Of a DNA stretch of 5,201 bases, positions 1 through 4,495 are shown piece by piece. The notes beneath the pieces are model-generated. The model was not told the DNA's origin and made no database searches. It saw only the letters and a list, made by a program, of their open reading frames with translations. Each line of letters begins with the position of its first letter. Within the stretch, counting starts at the first letter, position 1. A program made the translations under genes and the position numbers. Source of the stretch: a bacterium (GTDB taxonomy: Bacteria > Electryoneota > RPQS01); the NCBI GenBank assembly GCA_028711875.1, contig JAQTRJ010000049.1, forward strand, positions 5,169 to 10,369, read 5' to 3'.

Positions 1-489
1 CGCCGGCCAACGCCGTGCCGCCACCGTCCGCATGTCGTGCAGCGCCGCTCCGTCGGCGGACGTCACCAGACCGATCACCTCGGCGAACGCAGGCAGCGGC
101 TTCTTGCGCGCGGACTCGAACAGCCCTTCCGCTTTCAGCCGCGCCACGAGCTCCTCGAATCGCCGCTGCAAGTCGCCGATTCCCGCCGGGCGCAGCATCG
201 CCACGATCAGCTGATAGCGTCCCGCCGGTTCGTACACTTCCAAATTTCCCCACGCCTGTACCTTCAGGCCGTCCTGCGGCGCGAACGCGAGCCGCGTAGC
301 GCTCTGCCGCCACATCGCGCACGACAACTGTGCGCCGCCGTCTTTCAGAGTAAAATAATGATGGCCGGAGGTGTGCCGTTTGTATCCGGAGATCTCCCCC
401 TCGATCCAGAGGGTGCCGAAACCATCACGGATCACCCGCTTGATCTCGCGGGTGATCTCCGTGACGGTATAGATTTTTTCTTGAGGCAT
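1..489 (-). CDS. xseA: Exodeoxyribonuclease VII large subunit, N-terminal part (runs off left edge)
   Basis: XseA is the large subunit of exonuclease VII, which with several copies of small XseB degrades single-stranded DNA to oligonucleotides in the cytoplasm during repair and recombination. Only the first 163 codons are present, with no stop. The translation opens MPQEKIYTVTEITREIK and shows the family's N-terminal OB-fold (about residues 6-100): LWIEGEISGYKRHTSGHHYFTLKD (28-50 region), SCAMWRQSA (56-64), VYEPAGRYQLIV (85-96). It continues into LQRRFEELVARLKAEGLF and the start of the nuclease domain with GLVTSADGAALHDM (140-153), all closely matching E. coli XseA order and spacing. The catalytic domain proper lies outside the window. 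ATG at 489 is the first possible start; no in-frame start codon lies upstream before the terminator. No convincing Shine-Dalgarno precedes it. It is downstream of the small basic-protein gene but separated by a terminator. xseB is not visible. Identification is very secure. Confidence 0.96.
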   Translation of the reverse strand, partial: MPQEKIYTVTEITREIKRVIRDGFGTLWIEGEISGYKRHTSGHHYFTLKDGGAQLSCAMWRQSATRLAFAPQDGLKVQAWGNLEVYEPAGRYQLIVAMLRPAGIGDLQRRFEELVARLKAEGLFESARKKPLPAFAEVIGLVTSADGAALHDMRTVAARRWPA

Positions 490-501
490 CGGACGGGAGC
501 G

Positions 502-516
502 GCGGCGAAACGCCGC
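502..516 (-). promoter_or_regulatory. Short GC hairpin in the xseA leader
   Basis: GCGGCG and CGCCGC (502-507 and 511-516) form a perfect 6-bp stem with a 3-nt loop, 12 bases upstream of the xseA ATG. No ribosome-binding site is visible between hairpin and ATG. There is no T-tract after it, so it does not look like a terminator. It may influence translation initiation, or it may be chance in GC-rich sequence. Confidence 0.35.
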
Positions 517-531
517 GAGAGGGGAGTTTAC

Positions 532-568
532 AAAAACGGAAGGGCCTCATCGAAACAAGGCCCATCCG
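532..568 (-). terminator. Rho-independent terminator after the small basic-protein gene
   Basis: Read on the minus strand, CGGA-T-GGGCCT pairs with AGGCCC-T-TCCG around a 10-nt loop (stem arms at 558-568 and 537-547). That gives ten base pairs interrupted by one T-T mismatch, immediately followed by TTTTT (plus-strand AAAAA at 532-536). It lies 51 bases past the stop of the 31-residue gene and 43 bases before the xseA start. It probably ends transcription of the upstream genes, so xseA would need read-through or its own promoter. A weak -10-like TAAACT (524-529) lies just after the T-tract. Confidence 0.8.
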
Positions 569-618
569 GCAACCACGGCTCCATTTCCCGGTAAGCTGGC
601 TGAACCCGGTACTGCAGA

Positions 619-714
619 TCAGCGAAGTTTCTTCTTGTGACGATTCTTGCGCAAGCGTTTCTTGCGTTTATGCGTAGCCATCTTATGGCGCTTGCGCTTC
701 CTTCCACAGGGCAA
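619..714 (-). CDS. Very small basic protein of the AURKAIP1/COX24 (bS22/mS38-like) ribosomal family
   Basis: A 31-residue protein, translated as MPCGRKRKRHKMATHKRK followed by KRLRKNRHKKKLR. More than half the residues are Lys, Arg or His, and there is no acidic residue. The K-R-K-R-H-K-x-x-x-H-K-R-K-K-R-x-R-K-N-R-H-K-K-K pattern resembles the AURKAIP1/COX24 domain found in mitochondrial mS38 and in small bacterial bS22-type ribosomal proteins, and short annotated proteins of Bacteroidota. The inferred role is binding rRNA on the small subunit. The start is the unusual TTG at 712-714. It is chosen because AAAGGAG (723-729) lies 8 bases upstream and because the N-terminus then matches the short M-P-x-G-x-K-R-K-R-H-K form I recall for the family. 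The only in-frame ATG (679-681) would remove 11 conserved residues. A strong terminator follows. The assignment rests on composition and recalled motif, not a search. Confidence 0.82.
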   Translation of the reverse strand: MPCGRKRKRHKMATHKRKKRLRKNRHKKKLR

Positions 715-722
715 AGGCGGTT

Positions 723-729
723 CTCCTTT
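723..729 (-). promoter_or_regulatory. Shine-Dalgarno site that fixes the TTG start
   Basis: AAAGGAG on the minus strand lies 8 bases before the TTG at 714. It is the strongest ribosome-binding site in this gap and supports TTG initiation of the 31-residue protein. The internal ATG at 681 has no comparable site. Confidence 0.75.
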
Positions 730-822
730 CGGCTCTCACGCTCCCGCGGAACGCGAGGGGTTACAGTGTATTTGAAAAAAAATGGGGTTCGTTGTCCGTC
801 ATCCGCTCCGGCCGCGATGGAG

Positions 823-848
823 TCCGTCCCCACCGCCGGCGGGACGGA
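823..848 (-). other. Hairpin downstream of the HU/IHF-family gene
   Basis: TCCGTCCC (823-830) and GGGACGGA (841-848) form a perfect 8-bp inverted repeat with a 10-nt loop, 25 bases after the HU/IHF stop. In the direction of transcription the T-run precedes the stem rather than following it, so it is not a canonical intrinsic terminator. It could stabilise the mRNA 3' end or act as a weak terminator. A run of eight Ts (775-782, minus strand) and a TACACT (765-770) further on make an AT-rich patch that may hold the promoter of the small basic-protein gene, but no good -35 is visible. Confidence 0.4.
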
Positions 849-873
849 AAAATCCCACGGTCAAATTCGGCGA

Positions 874-1176
874 CTACGCCCGCTCGATCTGTCCGGGTTC
901 GAGGTCGCCCATCCGCTGCCGGAATTCCGCCGACGGCACGAACACCGCCGTCGGACGATCCGGCAAGTCAATCTCATGAATGCCGTCCGGCGTCCTGAGG
1001 TGCCGTCCCTTGCGGTTCACCGGCTTCCATACGCCGAAGCGGCGCAGTTCCACGCGCTGACCGCTGGATACCGCCTCCATCACCAGCGCCAGAAAGCCGT
1101 CCACCACCGCCTGAACTTCGGGCTTAGGCAGCCCTACGCCGTCCGATAACCGATCAACCAGATCGTGCTTGGTCAT
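874..1176 (-). CDS. HU/IHF-family DNA-binding protein
   Basis: This family forms dimers that bend DNA and organise the nucleoid. The 100-residue protein begins MTKHDLVDRLSDGVGLPKPEVQ, the typical two-helix dimerisation region (about 3-40). It continues with GQRVELRRFGVWKPVNRKGR (39-58), the beta-sheet and start of the DNA-embracing arm, and ends with TAVFVPSAEFRQRM (76-89), the usual return strand and C-terminal helix. Length is slightly above the usual 90-95. At the arm tip, where HU and IHF normally have R-N-P with the DNA-intercalating proline, this protein reads R-H-L-R-T-P (58-63). ATG at 1176 is supported by TGGAGGAA at 1183-1190. It lies 104 bases after the lytic transglycosylase gene on the same strand with no strong terminator between, so co-transcription is possible. 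HU versus IHF subunit cannot be decided here. Confidence 0.93.
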   Translation of the reverse strand: MTKHDLVDRLSDGVGLPKPEVQAVVDGFLALVMEAVSSGQRVELRRFGVWKPVNRKGRHLRTPDGIHEIDLPDRPTAVFVPSAEFRQRMGDLEPGQIERA

Positions 1177-1256
1177 GGAAGGTTCCTCCAGAATTCGTCT
1201 GTGAGAACCGCCGTCGTCCAGCGCATCCCGCCCGGTCTCTGTCCGCTATCTCAATG

Positions 1257-1276
1257 CCCCGCTTTCGCCGCAGGGG
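1257..1276 (-). other. Weak hairpin after the lytic transglycosylase stop
   Basis: CCCC-GC and GC-A-GGGG arms (1257-1262 and 1270-1276) form a 6-bp stem with one bulged base, 4 bases past the mltD stop. No T-tract follows on the minus strand. It is too weak to call a terminator, so read-through into the HU/IHF-family gene is plausible. Confidence 0.3.
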
Positions 1277-1280
1277 TGTG

Positions 1281-3137
1281 CTAATTCCTGTCCACGATCA
1301 GCTGCTGACCCGGAAAAATCCGGCTGCGCTTGTTCAGCTTGTTCCACGCTAGGATCCGCTCGTAGTCCTGTCCATAGGCCTGAGCAATGGACCAGACCGT
1401 ATCCCCCGGCTGCACCGTGTGGACCTTGCTGCCGCCTTTGCCGCTGGCCAGCGCCTGTCCCCCGTCCACACGAATCCGCAGTTTCTGTCCCGGCTGAATC
1501 TCATTGGCATTCCGGATCGAGTTCTGCCGGCAGATCTCGCTGACCGAGACTCCAATCTCGCGCGCAATCTTCCCCAGCGTCTCGCCCCGATGCACCGTAT
1601 ACAGAATCTCATGATCGCCGCTGAGTGCCGTGTTGTTCAGCGCGGCGGTCTTCGGCGCGGATTTCGGTGAGGGAGATTCCGCCCCGCCCGACGCCAGCTG
1701 CGCCACGGGCACCACGATTCTCTGTCCGATCCGAAGCTTGTTCGCCTTCACTCCCCGATTCTCGGGCTGCGCCGTGATCGCGGACACCGTGGTTCCGTAC
1801 TTCTGCGCGATCCGGCCCAGCGTTTCCCCCTTGCGAACATAGTGCGTGGTCGTCGGCTTCACGACCGTCTCCGGCATGGACGCCAGCCGCAGCGCGAAAT
1901 CGTCCCGCCCGGCGCGCGGCAGCCGCACGGTATTTGAGTGATCCTTGCGCGTCACGCCCCGCACGTATTCCGGATTGAGGTCCTTCACCGTCCGCCCGTC
2001 GTGCCCGGCGGCTTCCGCGATTTGCTCAAGCCTGTAGGCTCCCTCCACCGTGATCCGCTCGCACTCGAACGGCATCTCGCGCGGCACCGGCGGGAAGCCG
2101 TACTTCTCCGGATTCTCGCAAATCGTCCGCGCCGCCAGATAGGCCGGAACGTAGCCGCGCGTTTGACGCGGCAGGCGCGTCATCTTCCAGTAGTCGCTGC
2201 CGTATTTCTTGATCTCGCGCTGAATGCGCATCTCCCCGCAATTGTACGCCGCGAACGCCAGATACCAGTCCCCGAACATGTCGTAGAGCGTCCGCAGATA
2301 GCGGCAAGCGGCCCGCGTCGAAGCCTCGACGTGCATCCGCTCGTCATAGACCGAATTGACCTGCAGACCGTAATTGCGTCCCGTTGAGGGGATAAATTGC
2401 CAGACCCCGGCCGCGTGCGCGTAGGAATAAGCCCGCGGATTCAGTCCCGATTCGATCATCGCCAAATACATGACCTCGTCGGGAATCCCCTCCTCACGCA
2501 GAATCGGCCGCAGCCGCGGAAAATAGATCGCTGACCGCTCCATCCACCGCAACATGACGTTGCGGCCCTTGTTCATGAAAAAGTTGAGTTGATCGGCGAC
2601 CTTCGCGTTCATCACCAGAGGAACCGACGGCAGTGGCGGAGCATTGGGAACGATCTCCACCGGAATCTCGACGCGATCCTCGCCGGTTTCGCTCAGCAGA
2701 TCGTCGTCCAACTCCCCTTCCCCCTCCGTGCTGGCTTCAAGCACCGCTTCCGGTCCGGCTCCGTCCGGAAGCTGATCTAGCGTCGCCAAAAATGCGTCGT
2801 AACTCTTCAGCACCTTCCGTTGAAACGCCAGCGCCCGCTGAGTAGGAATTTCGATCGAGGCCAGATCGAGCGATCCCAGAATATCCATGGTCGCTTCAAA
2901 ATGGTAGACCGCTCCTTCCGCATTCCTGCGTCCCTGCTCCTTCAGCGCCTGCGCATAGGTCTGCTGAGCCAGATTCCATTTCTCGCGTTCGGTCAGCTTC
3001 GAAAGATCATAGGTGGGACGGGTTGTGGTGTTCCCGTTCGGCGATGTCCGTGCGGTTGTGGACATGCTGGCGCATCCGCTCAACAAAAATGCCGCCAGCA
3101 CGGCCGTGGCCGCGAGGGTCAAGAAGAATGATTTCAT
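1281..3137 (-). CDS. mltD: Membrane-bound lytic murein transglycosylase D-like lipoprotein with three LysM domains
   Basis: MltD-type enzymes cleave the glycan backbone of peptidoglycan between MurNAc and GlcNAc, leaving a 1,6-anhydroMurNAc end, and act from the periplasmic side of the outer membrane. The 618-residue protein starts MKSFFLTLAATAVLAAFLLSGC: a charged N-terminus, a hydrophobic stretch and an LSGC lipobox (lipidated Cys22, followed by Ala). An N-terminal region with an acidic linker (about 136-158) precedes the SLT/GH23 domain (about 213-347): EGIPDEVMYLAMIESGLNP with probable catalytic Glu229, then AAGVWQFIPSTGRNYGL and WYLAFAAYNCG. Three LysM peptidoglycan-binding repeats follow at about 431-476, 512-557 and 572-616, each opening HYVRKGETL, YTVHRGETL or HTVQPGDTV. 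The ORF is open for 44 more codons to an ATG at 3269. I choose ATG 3137 because it places the signal peptide at the N-terminus and has CGGAG 5-6 bases upstream. MltD architecture and catalytic motifs appear intact. Confidence 0.95.
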   Translation of the reverse strand: MKSFFLTLAATAVLAAFLLSGCASMSTTARTSPNGNTTTRPTYDLSKLTEREKWNLAQQTYAQALKEQGRRNAEGAVYHFEATMDILGSLDLASIEIPTQRALAFQRKVLKSYDAFLATLDQLPDGAGPEAVLEASTEGEGELDDDLLSETGEDRVEIPVEIVPNAPPLPSVPLVMNAKVADQLNFFMNKGRNVMLRWMERSAIYFPRLRPILREEGIPDEVMYLAMIESGLNPRAYSYAHAAGVWQFIPSTGRNYGLQVNSVYDERMHVEASTRAACRYLRTLYDMFGDWYLAFAAYNCGEMRIQREIKKYGSDYWKMTRLPRQTRGYVPAYLAARTICENPEKYGFPPVPREMPFECERITVEGAYRLEQIAEAAGHDGRTVKDLNPEYVRGVTRKDHSNTVRLPRAGRDDFALRLASMPETVVKPTTTHYVRKGETLGRIAQKYGTTVSAITAQPENRGVKANKLRIGQRIVVPVAQLASGGAESPSPKSAPKTAALNNTALSGDHEILYTVHRGETLGKIAREIGVSVSEICRQNSIRNANEIQPGQKLRIRVDGGQALASGKGGSKVHTVQPGDTVWSIAQAYGQDYERILAWNKLNKRSRIFPGQQLIVDRN

Positions 3138-3208
3138 GATGCTCCGAAGGCTTCTGGGTCTTCGGGCTGGGCGCCGCAGATCGTCCCAACCAAAGAGGAT
3201 ACAGTAAC

Positions 3209-3232
3209 TTATCTCAGTTCGTTTGAGGGCAT
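3209..3232 (-). other. Possible seven-codon upstream ORF in the mltD leader
   Basis: On the minus strand ATG at 3232 begins MPSNELR followed by TAA (3209-3211), preceded at 6 bases by AGGAAGG (3239-3245), which is a better Shine-Dalgarno than the one before mltD itself. It lies at the beginning of the transcript predicted from the promoter at 3259-3287 and in a different frame from mltD. Whether it is translated is unknown; a match this short can be chance. Confidence 0.3.
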
Positions 3233-3258
3233 TCTTACCCTTCCTACCTAAACGTTTG

Positions 3259-3287
3259 AATGTAGCCATTTTTCGCTGTTAAATCAA
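3259..3287 (-). promoter_or_regulatory. Candidate sigma-70-type promoter of mltD
   Basis: On the minus strand TTGATT (3282-3287) is followed after exactly 17 bases by TACATT (3259-3264), giving 4/6 matches at each hexamer. Transcription would start near 3252, leaving a leader of about 115 bases before the mltD ATG. This also argues against the in-frame ATG at 3269, which would lie upstream of the transcription start. Confidence 0.45.
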
Positions 3288-3311
3288 CTCGTTCAATCAG
3301 CCGTCTCTATG

Positions 3312-3348
3312 CTCTTCGCGCTGTCAAGTTGATGAACAATGCGAAGAG
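3312..3348. promoter_or_regulatory. Inverted repeat between the divergent promoters
   Basis: CTCTTCGC (3312-3319) and GCGAAGAG (3341-3348) are a perfect 8-bp inverted repeat spaced by 21 bases; half-site centres are 29 bp apart, close to three helical turns. It lies 24 bp upstream of the candidate mltD -35 and 92 bp upstream of the candidate yggS -35. It could be an operator for a dimeric regulator. On the minus strand its spacer contains a consensus TTGACA, but no -10 lies at a suitable distance. Confidence 0.35.
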
Positions 3349-3440
3349 ATGAGATTTCTTCACCCCTAAGCTATTTACTCACCAACGATTGTTCCACACG
3401 CCTCTTGCTCAATCTGTTTCAACTTCGATCGCCCGAGGGT

Positions 3441-3469
3441 TTGCACCTTTGACCATTCCGCTGTATATT
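3441..3469 (+). promoter_or_regulatory. yggS: Candidate promoter of yggS
   Basis: TTGCAC (3441-3446) and TATATT (3464-3469) are separated by 17 bases, with a 5/6 match at -10 and 3/6 at -35. The start would fall near 3476, giving a leader of about 29 bases to the yggS ATG. The same bases can also be read loosely as the Bacteroidota type, TTTG at 3440-3443 and TATATTTA 20 bases later. Either way the TTG at 3472 would be upstream of the transcript. Confidence 0.45.
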
Positions 3470-3504
3470 TATTGTCTCGGTGGCGTTTTTTTCTCCCAAA
3501 AACA

Positions 3505-4209
3505 ATGGACTTCGAGCTTCACACCCGTCTTGGCGGCATTCTTCAGCAGATCAGTGAGTCCTGCTCCCGCGCCCGGCGGGCGGCCTCAGAGATCACGGTC
3601 GTCGCCATCACCAAGACCCACCCCGGTTCCTCTATAAGCAATGCCTATGCCTTAGGCGTGCGTCATTTCGGGGAAAATCGCGCACAGGAACTTATTGAAA
3701 AATATAGTGATATTTGCTCATCGCCAAACTATTTAGATATTGCTGTACACTTTGTTGGACACCTGCAATCCAACAAGGTCCGCAAAGTCATTCCAATAAT
3801 CTGGAGTGTGGACAGTGTGGACAGCGTGAGTCTGGCAGAGGGAATCAGCCTCGTTTCCGGGGAACTGGGAAAAACCACTCGTGTTCTTTTGGAGGTCAAC
3901 ACCTCCGGCGAACCACAGAAATTCGGCGTGTCTCCCGACGAGCTGTTGCCTCTGGCCGAGCGGATTCTGCCTCTTCCCCATCTGAGGCTTGCCGGCCTGA
4001 TGACCGTCGGCCCCAACGTGGATGACGAATCCTCCATCCGCCGGAGTTTTGTCGCTTTGCGAGAGAGCTTCGAGAGGATCCGACAAAAACTGAATCCGCC
4101 GTACTGGTCCACACTCTCGATGGGCATGTCGGGCGACTACCCCATCGCCATCGAGGAAGGCGCGACCGAAATCCGCCTCGGCACGGCTCTGTTCGGCGCA
4201 CGAAGTTAA
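3505..4209 (+). CDS. yggS: YggS/PLPBP-family pyridoxal 5'-phosphate homeostasis protein
   Basis: YggS (PROSC/PLPBP) proteins are single-domain TIM-barrel PLP-binding proteins, resembling the N-terminal domain of alanine racemase, without known enzymatic activity. They buffer PLP and affect vitamin B6 and amino-acid balance in the cytoplasm. The 234-residue translation carries the hallmarks in order: VVAITKTHP with the PLP Schiff-base lysine at Lys37, HFGENRAQEL (54-63), HFVGHLQSNKVRKV (82-95), VNTSGEPQKFGVSPDEL (131-147), LAGLMTVGP (162-170), LSMGMSGDYPIAIEEGATEIRLGTALFG (204-231) with the phosphate-binding Ser-Gly and Gly-Thr positions. Length is normal for the family. I choose ATG 3505 because the open frame upstream has only a TTG at 3472, which lies before the predicted transcription start. 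No Shine-Dalgarno is visible. The 5' half (about 3690-3800) is AT-richer than the rest. It opens the plus-strand block, followed by a 286-base gap. Confidence 0.96.
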   Translation: MDFELHTRLGGILQQISESCSRARRAASEITVVAITKTHPGSSISNAYALGVRHFGENRAQELIEKYSDICSSPNYLDIAVHFVGHLQSNKVRKVIPIIWSVDSVDSVSLAEGISLVSGELGKTTRVLLEVNTSGEPQKFGVSPDELLPLAERILPLPHLRLAGLMTVGPNVDDESSIRRSFVALRESFERIRQKLNPPYWSTLSMGMSGDYPIAIEEGATEIRLGTALFGARS

Positions 4210-4210
4210 A

Positions 4211-4309
4211 CTCGCCGAGCAGGGACTGTGTCCCTGCCGGAAGCTCCTGGAGCCGCGCACGGCTGTGCGACTGTTCTCGCCGAGCAGGGCGTCCCCGCCC
4301 GGCCGGAAC
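4211..4309. repeat. Two copies of a REP-like palindromic unit
   Basis: Copy 1 (4211-4242) and copy 2 (4277-4309) share an identical 14-base head, CTCGCCGAGCAGGG, then a GTCCC(T/C)GC arm that folds back on the AGGG part, and a GCCGGAA tail. Their starts are 66 bases apart. Copy 1 folds as GCAGGGAC-tgt-GTCCCTGC and copy 2 as GGGCG-TCCC-CGCCC, so the palindromic design is kept while the stem sequence differs. This looks like small extragenic palindromic repeats; no transposase of the RAYT type is in the window. Confidence 0.6.
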
Positions 4310-4322
4310 TGACATGAATCCC

Positions 4323-4352
4323 GCCGTTGTCGGTCTCCAGACCGGCAATGGC
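4323..4352 (+). other. Long hairpin with TCTCCAGA apex
   Basis: Bases 4323-4336 pair with 4339-4352 across 14 positions: 12 Watson-Crick pairs and two G-T pairs (4326/4349 and 4330/4345). In RNA the apical loop would be about six bases, CUCCAG enclosed by U-A pairs or similar. The two imperfect pairs are G-U wobbles in plus-strand RNA but A-C mismatches in minus-strand RNA, which mildly favours a plus-strand transcript structure. Confidence 0.55.
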
Positions 4353-4365
4353 CATGTGCCGCCGC

Positions 4366-4385
4366 GGCGAATCTCCAGATTCGCC
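4366..4385. other. Second hairpin with the same TCTCCAGA apex
   Basis: GGCGAATCT and AGATTCGCC flank a central CC, making a perfect 9-bp palindrome with the same eight central bases as the hairpin at 4323-4352 but an unrelated outer stem. It lies 13 bases after that hairpin and 110 bases before the divIVA start. Confidence 0.55.
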
Positions 4386-4495
4386 CGAACGAATCCGCCG
4401 AGCCGGGTTCAGCGCAGATCATCTGACACACACGAACACCGTCTCCGCGCGTAACCCGGCCGGAACGAACCGACACCAACACATCGAGATAGCTC

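Larger units (their letters stand above)
4210..4495. other. Palindrome-rich gap between yggS and divIVA
   Basis: No convincing gene lies in these 286 bases. They hold, in order: an 8-bp palindrome with 3-nt loop (4219-4237); GCTCC-T-GGAGC (4243-4253); CGCAC-GGCT-GTGCG (4256-4269); GGGCG-TCCC-CGCCC (4287-4300); a 14-pair hairpin (4323-4352); a 9+2+9 palindrome (4366-4385); and an 8-bp inverted repeat GCCGGGTT/AACCCGGC (4402-4409, 4453-4460). CCCGGCCGGAAC occurs twice (4298-4309 and 4455-4466). None of the stems is followed by a T-tract, so no terminator is called after yggS. Any promoter for divIVA would have to lie here, but I could not pick one. The last 30 bases lack strong structure and have only a weak GAG-type ribosome site. 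Confidence 0.7.

Noticed and set aside
528..833. 101-residue minus-strand frame overlapping the small basic-protein gene
   Set aside because: It is in a different frame from the small gene, crosses the terminator and the intergenic hairpin, and shows no recognisable domain.
1938..2387. 149-residue plus-strand frame inside mltD
   Set aside because: It lies antisense to the catalytic domain of a well-recognised gene and has no motif or ribosome site; a shadow of GC-rich codons.
3322..3327. Consensus -35 (TTGACA, minus strand) in the divergent region
   Set aside because: No acceptable -10 lies 15-19 bases downstream, and a better-spaced promoter pair is present at 3259-3287.
4219..4237. Palindrome just after yggS as an intrinsic terminator
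   Set aside because: The stem is strong but no T-tract follows on either strand, and a similar unit recurs 66 bases later, so a repeat element fits better.
4314..4454. 46-codon ORF (MNPAVVGLQTGNGHVPPRR...) in the yggS-divIVA gap
   Set aside because: It has no good ribosome site, runs straight through both large hairpins, and its Arg/Pro-rich composition is what palindromic GC-rich DNA gives by chance. It could be a relic but cannot be supported as a gene.
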